From Planctomycetales bacterium 10988 (lineage in GTDB: Bacteria > Planctomycetota > Planctomycetia > Pirellulales > Pb10988): a stretch of 64,000 nt of DNA. Shown in pieces: positions 7,898 to 17,440 of this stretch. Within the stretch, counting starts at the first letter, position 1. Each line of letters opens with the position of its first letter. Position numbers and translations under genes: made by a program. The stretch spans positions 1,240,001-1,304,000 of the forward strand of contig CP043547.1 in NCBI GenBank assembly GCA_009664345.1, read 5' to 3'. The notes beneath the pieces were generated by a model. That model saw only the letters and a list, made by a program, of their open reading frames with translations. It was not told the origin of the DNA and did no database searches.

Positions 7898-10800
7898 ATG
7901 ACAAATTCAACGTCGAGCAAGGTTTCCTCGGAACCTAGCCAAGGCCTCTATGACCCTCAGTTTGAACACGATTCTTGCGGGGTTGGCTTTGTTGCTCACA
8001 TTAAAGGAGAACGCAGCCACGAGATTGTTCTGGAAGCGGATGAGATTCTCCGCAATATGGAACATCGGGGTGCCTGCGGTTGTGAAGCTAATACCGGAGA
8101 CGGTGCCGGCATGATGACGGCCCTGCCGCACGGCTTTCTGAAAAAAGTCGCAGCCAACGAACTTAACAGCGAATTGCCCGAACCTGGTTCTTTCGCGGCG
8201 GGTAATGTCTTCCTCCCTAAAGATGAAGAAGAACGCAATTTCTGCAAAAAGGTTGTGGAAGAGTTGATCGCCAAGCGAGGGCAAAAGCTCGTTGGCTGGC
8301 GTCCCGTTCCGACCGAACCGGATTTGGCTGATATCGGACCTTCCGCCAGAGCCAAAGAACCGGTCATCGAACAACTTTTCATTGCTGCTTCCGGGGATTT
8401 GAAAGACGATGCCTTCGAGCGAGAACTCTACTTTATTCGCAAGATGGCCAGCAATCGTCTTCGCGCAGACCAAAATCTCGCCAACCGCAAGATGTTCTAC
8501 ATTTGTAGCCTTTCGACGAAGGTGCTGATTTATAAAGGGCAACTTCGCACGCAACAGGTTTTGCCTTACTATCCAGACCTGACGGATGAAGATTACACCA
8601 CTCACTTCGCGATGGTCCACTCGCGTTTCAGCACGAACACATTTCCTTCCTGGGATCGTTCGCAGCCTTGCCGGTTCATGAGCCACAATGGCGAAATCAA
8701 TACTCTGCGAGGAAATGCCAATTGGATGCGGACTCGCCAAGGGGATGTGAAAAGCGATCTCTTCGGTGATGAACTTTCCGATCTATTCCCAGTCGTGGAG
8801 CCCGATTGTTCCGATTCGGGGAACTTCGATAATGTGCTTGAATTTCTGCTGATGAATGGCCGGACGTTGCAAGAAGCCGTCATGATGATGGTTCCCGAGG
8901 CCTGGCAGAATCATGAAACGATGTCGGAAACCAAACGGGGTTTCTACGAATACCACTCCTGCATGATGGAACCGTGGGATGGTCCGGCCTCGATTGTGTT
9001 CTGTGATGGACATTATATTGGAGCCGTTCTCGATCGAAATGGCCTGCGTCCCAGCCGCTTCTATGTTACGCATGATGATAAAGTTGTGATGGCCTCGGAG
9101 GTCGGGGTTCTGCCGCTCGATCCGGCACGCATCAAGATGAAAGGTCGTCTGCAACCAGGGCGGATGTTCCTGGTGGACTTCGAAGAAGGCCGCCTGATTC
9201 CCGATGAAGAATTGAAGGAAGACTTGGCCAATCGTCGACCTTATTGTGATTGGCTGAAAGAGCAACGCATTACCCTCGATGAACTTGAAACGCCGGGCGA
9301 AGTGGAAGGGTTTTCTCCGGAAGACCTCATCGCTCGCATGCGGGCCTTTGGCTATACGCAAGAGACGATGCAATTCATGCTCTTGCCGATGATTCATCAA
9401 AGCCGTGACCCGGTCGGTTCGATGGGGAACGATTCCTCGTTGGCTTGTCTCTCCGATCAGCCGCGTATGCTCTATGATTACTTCAAGCAACTCTTCGCCC
9501 AGGTGACCAATCCGGCCATCGATTCGATCCGCGAAGAAGTCATCATGTCGCTTGAATGCTACATCGGCCCAGAGCAGAATCTCCTTTCGACGACTCCCGA
9601 ACATGCCCACCGGTTGTTGATTCCGCATCCGATCCTCGACAACGAAGACTTGGCCAAACTCCGGGACCTGGATCATCGCGGTTGGACGACCCAGGTGATT
9701 GACATCACCTATTCCAAGGAAAACTCCGAGGAAACCCTTCTTTCTACCCTCGATCGGATTTGCCAAGAAGCGGAGGCGGCCATTGATGAGGGAAATAGTC
9801 TGATCATTCTTTCCGATCGAAATGTCGGGCCGGATCGGATTCCGGTGAGTGCGTTGCTGTCGGTCGGTGCCGTGCATCATCACTTGGTGAGTGTGGCCAA
9901 ACGGAGCCGCATCGGCCTGATCGTCGAAACTGGGGAAGCCCGTGAAGTTCACCACCATTGCCTTTTAGTTGGATACGGGGCGGATGCGATCAATCCTTAC
10001 TTGGCGTTCGAAGCCCTTTGGCAAGCCGAAAAAGATGGTCTCATCCTTGATCCGAACATCTCTGGACATCCGAAAATCGTCTATGCCTATCGAAAAGCCG
10101 TCGCCAAAGGCATGCTGAAGGTGATGGCCAAGATGGGAATCTCGACCCTACAATCTTACAAAGGGGCTCAGATTTTTGAGGCATTAGGTCTTAAAAAAGA
10201 AATCATCGATCGCTGCTTTGTCGGAACGTCGAGCCGTGTGCAAGGGGTCGATTTCCAGATTCTCACCGAAGAGGTCGAACGTCGACATTCCTTGGGTTAT
10301 CCGAAACGGGTTGCGAACCGCCTTCCGATCCTCACGAATCCCGGGGAATTCCACTGGCGAGCCGAAGGCGAACGCCACATGTGGGACCCGCAAGCGATCG
10401 CCCAACTGCAAGTGGCAGGGCGAACCAACAGCAAACAGGCCTATCTGGACTTCGCCCGTCACATCAATCAAGACGCCAAAACCCGCTGTGCCTTGCGAGG
10501 ACTTTTGGAATTTAAGCCAAAGGATGATGCCTATTCGATCCCGATCGAAGAGGTCGAACCGGCAGCGGATATCGTCAAACGCTTCTGCACTGGAGCGATG
10601 AGTTTTGGCTCGATCTCCGCCGAAGCTCACGAAACACTGGCGGTCGCCATGAATCGCATGGGTGGCAAGAGCAACACCGGCGAAGGCGGCGAAGACCCCA
10701 AACGCTTCTTGCAACTTCCCAATGGTGATACCAAACGCTCCTCAATTAAACAGATTGCCTCCGGGCGGTTCGGCGTCAATATCTGGTATCTGACGAATGC

Positions 10801-12490
10801 CGATGAACTCCAGATCAAAATTTCCCAAGGGGCAAAGCCAGGTGAAGGGGGCGAACTGCCAGGGCGAAAAGTCAACGAGAATATCGCCCGCATTCGTTTC
10901 TCGACCCCAGGCGTCGGCCTCATCAGTCCACCACCGCACCATGATATTTACTCCATCGAAGACCTCGCCCAATTGATCTTCGATCTAAAAAACTCGAATC
11001 CCTCCGCCCGCGTCAGTGTGAAGCTCGTCTCGGAAGTCGGGGTCGGAACGATTGCTGCCGGGGTTTCGAAGGCCCATGCCGATCATATTTTGATTTCTGG
11101 CGATGTCGGTGGAACCGGGGCTTCTCCGCTGACAAGTATCAAACATGCCGGACTTCCCTGGGAATTAGGGATTGCCGAAACCCACCAAACCTTGGTCATG
11201 AACGACCTTCGTAGCCGCGTCGTGCTGCAAACTGATGGTGGTCTGAAAACTGGCCGAGATGTCGTGATTGCCGCCCTGCTGGGTGCCGAGGAAATGGGCT
11301 TCTCGACCGCTCCGCTCATCACGCTTGGTTGTATTATGATGCGGAAGTGTCATCTGAATACCTGCCCAGTCGGGATCGCTACCCAAGACCCTGAACTTCG
11401 CAAAAAGTTTGTCGGCCAGCCGGAGCATGTCGTCAATTATCTCTTCATGGTCGCCGAGGAAGCCCGCGAATATATGGCCCAACTTGGTTTCCGCAAGATG
11501 GATCAGATGATTGGCCGGTCCGATATGTTGCTGACGGACAAAGCGATCAAGCATTGGAAAGCCGACGGAATTGACCTCTCTTCGATGCTGATGCCCGCCA
11601 AAAAGCCGCATCCGAATGTCGATGTGCGTTGCATGATTCCGCAAGATCATGGCCTTGAACATGTCCTTGATCAAAAGCTGATTCGTTTGGCGGAACCGGC
11701 TTTGAAAAATGGCGACAGGGTCACCATCGAGCATCCTATCGTCAATACCGACCGCACGACCGCGACGATGCTCAGTCACGAACTCGTCAAAGCTCATGGC
11801 GAAAAAGGGCTTCCCGATAACACGATTCAATTGCGATTGAAAGGCTCCGCCGGACAAAGTCTTGGGGCTTGGCTTTCCAAAGGAATTTCAATCGAACTCG
11901 AAGGTGATGCCAACGACTATGTCGGCAAAGGTCTCAGCGGCGGAAGCATTACCGTTTATCCCCCGAAAGAAAGCACCTTCGCCGCTGAAGATCAAATCTT
12001 GATTGGAAATGTCGTTCTTTATGGAGCAATTTCCGGCAAGGCCTTCTTCCGAGGACGGGCCGCCGAACGCTTCTGCGTGCGAAACTCCGGGGCCTTGGCG
12101 GTGGTCGAAGGCGTCGGCGATCACGGTTGTGAATATATGACCGGAGGCCGCGTCGTGATCCTGGGCCCGACTGGGCGAAACTTTGCCGCGGGAATGAGTG
12201 GAGGAATCGCCTACATTTGGGACCCTCAGCAAAAATTCCTGCAAAACTGCAACCTAGGCATGGTGGAACTGGAACAACTCACCGCTACCGAAGACCAGGA
12301 AGAACTCAAAGCCCTCATCGAAGAACATCAACAACGCACCGGTTCGGTGGTCGCCGAGAAACTTCTTGCTCGTTGGGAGCAAGCACTGAGCGAATTCGTC
12401 AAGGTGATGCCGACCGATTACAAACGTGTTTTGGAAGAGCAGAAACAACAGGCCGCCGCCTCGAACCTACCTGAAGCGGTTTCTTCCTAA
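7898..12490 (+). CDS. gltB: Glutamate synthase, large (alpha) subunit
   Basis: About 1530 residues, the usual length for GltB. It transfers the amide of glutamine to 2-oxoglutarate. The glutaminase nucleophile is Cys 27 in HDSCGVGFV, following a short propeptide that is removed in the family. Then come the central domain, the FMN-binding synthase domain (KPGEGGELPGRKV and following), and the 3Fe-4S cysteines in CIMMRKCHLNTCPVG. The C-terminal beta-helix carries repeated glycines. An in-frame GTG at 7886 would add four residues; I chose the ATG at 7898 as start. gltD follows after 139 bases that contain a dispersed repeat element. Confidence 0.97.
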   Translation: MTNSTSSKVSSEPSQGLYDPQFEHDSCGVGFVAHIKGERSHEIVLEADEILRNMEHRGACGCEANTGDGAGMMTALPHGFLKKVAANELNSELPEPGSFAAGNVFLPKDEEERNFCKKVVEELIAKRGQKLVGWRPVPTEPDLADIGPSARAKEPVIEQLFIAASGDLKDDAFERELYFIRKMASNRLRADQNLANRKMFYICSLSTKVLIYKGQLRTQQVLPYYPDLTDEDYTTHFAMVHSRFSTNTFPSWDRSQPCRFMSHNGEINTLRGNANWMRTRQGDVKSDLFGDELSDLFPVVEPDCSDSGNFDNVLEFLLMNGRTLQEAVMMMVPEAWQNHETMSETKRGFYEYHSCMMEPWDGPASIVFCDGHYIGAVLDRNGLRPSRFYVTHDDKVVMASEVGVLPLDPARIKMKGRLQPGRMFLVDFEEGRLIPDEELKEDLANRRPYCDWLKEQRITLDELETPGEVEGFSPEDLIARMRAFGYTQETMQFMLLPMIHQSRDPVGSMGNDSSLACLSDQPRMLYDYFKQLFAQVTNPAIDSIREEVIMSLECYIGPEQNLLSTTPEHAHRLLIPHPILDNEDLAKLRDLDHRGWTTQVIDITYSKENSEETLLSTLDRICQEAEAAIDEGNSLIILSDRNVGPDRIPVSALLSVGAVHHHLVSVAKRSRIGLIVETGEAREVHHHCLLVGYGADAINPYLAFEALWQAEKDGLILDPNISGHPKIVYAYRKAVAKGMLKVMAKMGISTLQSYKGAQIFEALGLKKEIIDRCFVGTSSRVQGVDFQILTEEVERRHSLGYPKRVANRLPILTNPGEFHWRAEGERHMWDPQAIAQLQVAGRTNSKQAYLDFARHINQDAKTRCALRGLLEFKPKDDAYSIPIEEVEPAADIVKRFCTGAMSFGSISAEAHETLAVAMNRMGGKSNTGEGGEDPKRFLQLPNGDTKRSSIKQIASGRFGVNIWYLTNADELQIKISQGAKPGEGGELPGRKVNENIARIRFSTPGVGLISPPPHHDIYSIEDLAQLIFDLKNSNPSARVSVKLVSEVGVGTIAAGVSKAHADHILISGDVGGTGASPLTSIKHAGLPWELGIAETHQTLVMNDLRSRVVLQTDGGLKTGRDVVIAALLGAEEMGFSTAPLITLGCIMMRKCHLNTCPVGIATQDPELRKKFVGQPEHVVNYLFMVAEEAREYMAQLGFRKMDQMIGRSDMLLTDKAIKHWKADGIDLSSMLMPAKKPHPNVDVRCMIPQDHGLEHVLDQKLIRLAEPALKNGDRVTIEHPIVNTDRTTATMLSHELVKAHGEKGLPDNTIQLRLKGSAGQSLGAWLSKGISIELEGDANDYVGKGLSGGSITVYPPKESTFAAEDQILIGNVVLYGAISGKAFFRGRAAERFCVRNSGALAVVEGVGDHGCEYMTGGRVVILGPTGRNFAAGMSGGIAYIWDPQQKFLQNCNLGMVELEQLTATEDQEELKALIEEHQQRTGSVVAEKLLARWEQALSEFVKVMPTDYKRVLEEQKQQAAASNLPEAVSS

Positions 12491-12570
12491 GAGCCAGTGG
12501 TCAAAACCCGGCAGAAATCGCTAGGCACTTGGAAAAAGTGGCCCTCGAAATGCTTTTGACTACAAACTCT
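12491..12570 (+). repeat. Dispersed ~80-bp inverted-repeat element, copy 1
   Basis: Begins on the base after the gltB TAA. Left end GAGCCAGTGGTCAAAA and right end CTTTTGACTACAAACTCT form an imperfect inverted repeat (12 of 16 positions). The middle holds CACTTGGAAAAAGTG, which can fold as a small hairpin. It differs from the copy at 59145-59223 at about six positions. It lies in the gltB-gltD gap, so it would be part of the operon mRNA. Looks like a MITE or REP-like element. Confidence 0.75.
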
Positions 12571-12629
12571 AAAAGTTTCCCCTTGCGTTGAACACAATTT
12601 GCCAGCCCTAGGAAGAAAGAGATACCACC

Positions 12630-14090
12630 ATGGGCAAGCCTACTGGATTTAAAGAATTTGAGCGGCAAACCGCTCCCTATCGCGATCCGCAAGAGCGGTT
12701 GGGCGATTATAAAGAGTTTGTACTTCCGGTTCTCGAAGAGCAACTGAGAACGCAGGGTGCCCGTTGTATGGACTGCGGCGTTCCCTTTTGTCAGAGCGAA
12801 ACCGGTTGCCCTATCGATAACCTCATCCCGGAATGGAATGATTTGGTTTATCAAGGTCGTTGGCGAGATGCTCTCGATCGACTGCACAAAACCAATAATT
12901 TCCCGGAATTCACCGGCCGCGTCTGCCCAGCACCTTGCGAAGGGGCCTGCGTCCTCGGCATCATTGAACCTCCAGTCACGATCAAGAATCTCGAATGTGC
13001 GATCATCGACAAAGGCTTCGAAATGGGTTGGGTCAAGCCCAATCCTCCCAGCAAACGCACAGGGAAGAAGATCGCCGTCATCGGTTCTGGACCTGCCGGT
13101 TTGGCCGCCGCTGCTCAACTCAATCAAGTCGGGCATCTTGTCACCGTCTATGAACGAGCGGACCGCATCGGCGGTCTCTTGATGTATGGCATCCCGAATA
13201 TGAAACTCGATAAAGAGACCGTCGAGAGGCGGGTGCAACTCCTTCGCGATGAAGGGGTGGAGTTCAAAACCGGCGTCCATATCGGTAAAGATATTGCGAT
13301 GTCCGAGATTCGCAAAGAGGTTGATGCTGTGATTCTCGCCTGCGGGGCGACCCGACCGCGAGACCTCCCCATTGATGGTCGCGATCTCAACGGCATTCAC
13401 TTCGCGATGGAATTTCTGCATGCGAACACCAAAAGCCTGCTCGATTCCAACTTGGAAGACAACGAATATATCTCCGCCAAAGGGAAAAAAGTCGTTGTCA
13501 TCGGCGGTGGAGATACCGGCACGGACTGCATCGGCACCTCGATGCGTCACGGTTGTACCGAGCTGGTGAACTTCGAGCTTTTGCCGCAACCGCCGGATTC
13601 GCGTGCTCCCGATAACCCTTGGCCGCAATGGCCGAAAATCTTCCGCGTCGATTATGGACACGCCGAGGTTTCCGCCAAATTCGGCAGTGACCCGCGGGAA
13701 TTTTGCGTGCTCAGTAAAGAATTCATAGACGATGGCAAAGGCAATGTCGCCGGGATTCGCACCGTCCGCGTGGAATGGACCAAAGAAGACGGCCGCTTCA
13801 AGATGAATGAAATCGAAGGAAGTGAGCAAGTCTTCGAGGCCGACCTCGTGCTCCTCGCGATGGGTTTCCTCGGACCTGAGGACACCATAGCCAAAGAGCT
13901 AGACCTCGAACTCGATCCACGTTCAAACTTCAAAGCGGAATACGGAAAGTACGCCACCAACATCGAAGGCATCTTCGCCGCCGGGGACTGCCGCCGTGGT
14001 CAATCCCTCATCGTTTGGGCCATTAATGAAGGTCGCGAAGCCGCCCGCGAGGTGGACCGCTATTTGATGGGCTCAACGACCTTGCCGTAG
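12630..14090 (+). CDS. gltD: Glutamate synthase, small (beta) subunit
   Basis: A 486-residue GltD that passes electrons from NAD(P)H to GltB. The N-terminal ferredoxin-like region holds [19 protein letters not shown] and [12 protein letters not shown], which ligate 4Fe-4S clusters. The FAD site is [12 protein letters not shown] (about residue 150) and the NAD(P)H site [15 protein letters not shown] (about 290). The C-terminal [18 protein letters not shown] is typical. The length is normal. It is the third gene of the lysR-gltB-gltD unit. The large open frames on the opposite strand here are codon-bias shadows. Confidence 0.97.
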   Translation: MGKPTGFKEFERQTAPYRDPQERLGDYKEFVLPVLEEQLRTQGARCMDCGVPFCQSETGCPIDNLIPEWNDLVYQGRWRDALDRLHKTNNFPEFTGRVCPAPCEGACVLGIIEPPVTIKNLECAIIDKGFEMGWVKPNPPSKRTGKKIAVIGSGPAGLAAAAQLNQVGHLVTVYERADRIGGLLMYGIPNMKLDKETVERRVQLLRDEGVEFKTGVHIGKDIAMSEIRKEVDAVILACGATRPRDLPIDGRDLNGIHFAMEFLHANTKSLLDSNLEDNEYISAKGKKVVVIGGGDTGTDCIGTSMRHGCTELVNFELLPQPPDSRAPDNPWPQWPKIFRVDYGHAEVSAKFGSDPREFCVLSKEFIDDGKGNVAGIRTVRVEWTKEDGRFKMNEIEGSEQVFEADLVLLAMGFLGPEDTIAKELDLELDPRSNFKAEYGKYATNIEGIFAAGDCRRGQSLIVWAINEGREAAREVDRYLMGSTTLP

Positions 14091-14210
14091 AGAGAGGTTA
14101 GGGGCCAGAGGCCAGGGATTAGAGCTTCCATTTTGAACAACCGCACATTTTGTCCAAAAGTGCTTTTTGAAAGTTCTAAAGGGTACCTTGGTTCTCAGCA
14201 AGAAGCTCAA

Positions 14211-15089
14211 TTATTCCCCGAAGACTTGAATGCGTCCGATGATGTCTTGTTGATCGAGTTCTTGATCTAAAGGCAGGATGACGTAACTGGCGGGGGTGTG
14301 GCAGCAGTCGAGGATGATTTGCCGGGTGTTCGGGACATTGTAGCCCTCTTCGCAAGGGGTATGGCCATGAATGAGGACCTTGGCACGAATGGCATCCGCG
14401 AAGGCGTCGGCATTTTCTTGGCGGTAATCGCGTCCCCAGACCATGCGAAAGACGGCACCTTTGGAATTGAGATCGCGTTGGGTTAGATTGCGATCCATGA
14501 CACTTGCATCGAAGCCTTCGGTGTCCACGTCCGCCGGAGCACTATGGCAGACAAAAATCCCTCCTGGCAACCAAACGCCGAGAGGCGAACAGCCGATGAA
14601 GGCCGAATAAACCTGGTGCATGTGTTCCATCTCTTGCCCAAATAACTCGCCAATTCCCAACCGGAACGCCAAGGTCACCATGCGTCCATCTTTGGAAATC
14701 GGGTATTCGGTCATCTCCGAAAGCTCATGGTTGCTAATAATGAAGTGGAAGCGGTCCGGGTAGCGTCGCTTGAGCCGGGCGACTTCCAACAACATTTCAT
14801 GTGAACGATCCGCCGAAGGTTTCCCTTCATAGCTCGGCCCGCCGTGGCAAACCTCATGCATAATCAAATGCCGACGGGGATGGTTGTCTAAGTCGGCAAC
14901 TTCCAATAGATGATGAAAATTATCCCAATGTCCATGCAGGTCCGCCGTGATCATGACGTCCTCGCCCAACTCTGGGGTGAGTCGCACGACATTCTTTTCT
15001 CGTCCGGCAGTCAACAGGGTGGCCTCAATCGCGGCGAAAATATCATTGGCAGCATCTCGGACAAGGTCCGAAGTTTCAACGGAGGCCAT
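14211..15089 (-). CDS. PPP-like metallophosphoesterase with altered metal motifs
   Basis: A 292-residue calcineurin-like phosphohydrolase. Visible motifs are ADLHGHWDN (Asp50, His52), SNHE (Asn120-His121-Glu122, matching GNHE), VCHSAP and IHGHTP near the C-terminus. The usual GDxVDRG second motif of PPP phosphatases is absent: the equivalent stretch reads LIMHEVCHGG (about 75-84). A protein phosphatase, nucleotide hydrolase or other phosphomonoesterase role cannot be separated. No signal peptide, so probably cytoplasmic. It is convergent with gltD and not obviously in an operon. Confidence 0.75.
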   Translation of the reverse strand: MASVETSDLVRDAANDIFAAIEATLLTAGREKNVVRLTPELGEDVMITADLHGHWDNFHHLLEVADLDNHPRRHLIMHEVCHGGPSYEGKPSADRSHEMLLEVARLKRRYPDRFHFIISNHELSEMTEYPISKDGRMVTLAFRLGIGELFGQEMEHMHQVYSAFIGCSPLGVWLPGGIFVCHSAPADVDTEGFDASVMDRNLTQRDLNSKGAVFRMVWGRDYRQENADAFADAIRAKVLIHGHTPCEEGYNVPNTRQIILDCCHTPASYVILPLDQELDQQDIIGRIQVFGE

Positions 15090-15437
15090 AGATGGGTCCT
15101 AACTATTTCGGGAGGGAAGAAATCCCAACGCAGGAAAGGTTCTTATGAAGTCAAGCAATTTGTTGTACGATAACAGGCGACCCTGAGAGTTCGTGGACAA
15201 AGTGAAGACCTCTTGAGGAACACTTGGTCCGGAGGAATGTCCTCGACATTGACACGACTCGAAAGGGCTCCGATCATCGATGTGTTCCAAGGATGCTTGT
15301 TGAATCCACATAGAGAATGTGAATTGCCACTTTCAATATAAAAAACTGATAGATTCCTTTGCAATTGATTTACCGATCAATTTTGTCGCAATTTGGAAAA
15401 AACTTGCAGATTTTCACCACAAAGGGTGCCGAGAACG
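15090..15437. other. Intergenic region, no gene seen
   Basis: This gap lies between divergent genes and should hold their promoters. Near 15197-15213, AGAGTTCGTGGACAAAG resembles the right end of the dispersed repeat family, but the rest does not align, so I do not call it a copy. Confidence 0.45.
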
Positions 15438-16703
15438 ATGAGTTTTTCGCGGGGGCTTTCAGAAAGTGATCGACGACGTCGCATGTTGGTCGAACGCAAC
15501 CAAGGCAAATCGACGGAACCCTCACGCGCGGAACGGCCTCCTAAGAAGAAAAAAACGGTTGCGAAAAAGACACAACCGCAACCTGTCTCCGTAGAAGAAT
15601 CCAAGCTGATGGAGCAAGTCCCGCGTATCAGCGATCTCGTTCCCAAACGAAGCTTGACCTTCTTTCTGCTCTTCTTCTTCGGCGTGCTCGTCATCGCGGG
15701 GTTAGAAGTTCTCTATTGGATGATGCCTCGTTGGACTCCTTATACCACCGATGGGACGATCGCGGCGTTCGATCTTGATGGCGAAGGCTCGCTGGCCGTC
15801 TGGTATTCCTCTCTATTACTTACTTTATGCAGTGTTGCGAGTTTGGCCATCTATGCCATTCGAAAACGCCAAGTGGATGACTATCGAGCACGCTACCGGA
15901 TTTGGTTTTGGGCGGCCTTGGTCTGGCTGATGATGAGCATTGACGAGACCGCCAGCTTGCATGAAGGCTTCAAAGAAATGATGTCACTCAAGGCAGGCAC
16001 GCGGATTTTCGGCGATGGTTCGATGTGGTGGATCATGGCCTATTTGGCGATTCTACTTCCGCTGGGACTCTTTATCTGGCTCGATATGAAGCGGTCCAAA
16101 ATGGCGAAACTGCTCCTTCTTCTGACCGCCATCAGTTACGCCACCGCGGTCGTCGCCCAACTTGAAGTGATTCCACAACTTTCGATTTCCCAAGGAATTA
16201 TGATCGAAGAAGGCTGCGAAATGCTGGGAAATCTTTCCCTCTTTTTGGGCTTTCTGCTGCATGCTCGTTTTTTGATGGACACCTTTGAGCCAAAAACAGT
16301 GGAGTCTGACTCGAAATCCGAAAGTGCCACGGCTCCCAAAAGAAAGAAGACCAAGCGGAAAAAATCGACCAAGCGAAAGACCAGCAAACGCTCGACCAGC
16401 TCTTCATCCAATTCAGAAAATGACGAAAAGGAAACCACTTCCACTACCAAGCCTGCGGCTCGCAAAAAGACGGCGAGGAAGAAAGCGACTACCAATTCCG
16501 ACCGAATCGAGGATTCCCAAGAATTTATCTTGCCCGAGGAACGGATTAAGAAGGAATCTCAGGAGGAGTTCGCTAAGCCTGAGCCGGAAGTTAAAGCCTC
16601 CTCAGATTCGAACGAGTCGGAGGATTCTTCCGAAGATTCCGAACAACAACCCCGGAAATCGAAACGTCAGCGACGGAAAGAACGCCGCCGTCGCGGGAAT
16701 TAA
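15438..16703 (+). CDS. Six-TM membrane protein with DE/HE motif and long charged tail
   Basis: I do not recognise a characterised family. The 421-residue product starts with a basic cytoplasmic region (about 70 residues) and then has about six membrane segments, at roughly 72-95, 119-141, 153-168, 197-215, 223-242 and 260-280. Between segments 3 and 4 it has SIDETASLHE (Asp169, Glu170, His175, Glu176), and later IEEGCEMLG. Paired acidic and His residues next to membrane helices could bind a metal, as in membrane hydrolases, but this is inference. The last 140 residues are Lys/Arg-, Ser- and Glu-rich low complexity. ATG 15438 was preferred over an upstream TTG at 15393. Confidence 0.75.
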   Translation: MSFSRGLSESDRRRRMLVERNQGKSTEPSRAERPPKKKKTVAKKTQPQPVSVEESKLMEQVPRISDLVPKRSLTFFLLFFFGVLVIAGLEVLYWMMPRWTPYTTDGTIAAFDLDGEGSLAVWYSSLLLTLCSVASLAIYAIRKRQVDDYRARYRIWFWAALVWLMMSIDETASLHEGFKEMMSLKAGTRIFGDGSMWWIMAYLAILLPLGLFIWLDMKRSKMAKLLLLLTAISYATAVVAQLEVIPQLSISQGIMIEEGCEMLGNLSLFLGFLLHARFLMDTFEPKTVESDSKSESATAPKRKKTKRKKSTKRKTSKRSTSSSSNSENDEKETTSTTKPAARKKTARKKATTNSDRIEDSQEFILPEERIKKESQEEFAKPEPEVKASSDSNESEDSSEDSEQQPRKSKRQRRKERRRRGN

Positions 16704-16867
16704 TTATTCTCCGCACCCCTCTCACTTCCTGACTTCTCCTCGGCTAGGTGAGCTCCGACACGAAATTCTTTGGAGTATGTACCTTAAAAAGCTACAATAA
16801 AGAAAAAGGTGCAAACAACTTCTCGCTTGAGGGTAGTCTTCGAGTGAGGGTTCAGGAGATGCCATCA

Positions 16868-17440
16868 ATGACCAAAACCTCGGAAAGTGAAACTTACCTT
16901 GCGATGCGTGCAGGCGATTCGCAGGCATGTGAGGCCTTCGTGCGCGAACAGTACGAAGGGTTGCATCGCTGGTTTTGGTCGATGACCCGGTGTCCCGAGC
17001 GAGCCGCGGACCTTTGCCAAGAAACTTTTATGGGCTTTTGGCAGTCTCTCAATCGAACCATTCCGAAGGCTCCCCCTCATGTATGGCTTTATGCAATCGG
17101 TCGGAATTTGTGGCGAAAAGATTGCCGCAAACGACATCGAAGATATGGAATCGATCGTGAGATTCCCATCGAGGAAATTCACGACCACCAACCTGCCCCG
17201 ACCCGGCATGTGGAAGAACGCGAACTGACGGAAGTTTTGGAAGAAGAAGTCGCGGAGCTTCCCGCCGATTATCGAGAGGCATTGACTTTGCGGGTTTGGC
17301 AAGAGTTTGGCTACGAAGAGATCGCGGAGATTCAGGGGATTACCAAAGACCTGGCTCGCTGGCGATGCTTCCGGGCACGACAACTCGTCCAGACACGTTT
17401 GAAAAGTCGAAATGTAACCGAGGAAGACTATGGCACCTAA
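16868..17440 (+). CDS. ECF-type RNA polymerase sigma factor
   Basis: A 190-residue sigma-70 family protein of the extracytoplasmic function type. Sigma region 2 (about 15-90) includes RAADLCQETFMGFWQSL and VWLYAIGRNLWRKDCRKRH. Region 4 (about 120-180) has LPADYREALTLRVWQEFGYEEIAEI, the helix-turn-helix. Start choice: AGGAG at 16854-16858 is nine bases before ATG 16868, whereas ATG 16859 would abut it and a GTG at 16748 has no ribosome site. The stop overlaps the start of the next gene by 11 bases, implying translational coupling to a membrane protein that may control it. Confidence 0.92.
   Translation: MTKTSESETYLAMRAGDSQACEAFVREQYEGLHRWFWSMTRCPERAADLCQETFMGFWQSLNRTIPKAPPHVWLYAIGRNLWRKDCRKRHRRYGIDREIPIEEIHDHQPAPTRHVEERELTEVLEEEVAELPADYREALTLRVWQEFGYEEIAEIQGITKDLARWRCFRARQLVQTRLKSRNVTEEDYGT

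Noticed and set aside
12501-13829. A 442-codon open frame on the strand opposite gltD (and a similar 391-codon frame opposite gltB at 8783-9958)
   Set aside because: They lie wholly on the opposite strand of well-supported genes, show no ribosome site or known motif, and are typical codon-bias shadows.
15197-15213. A partial match to the repeat ends near the phosphatase gene
   Set aside because: Only about 17 bases match one end; the other end and the interior do not align.
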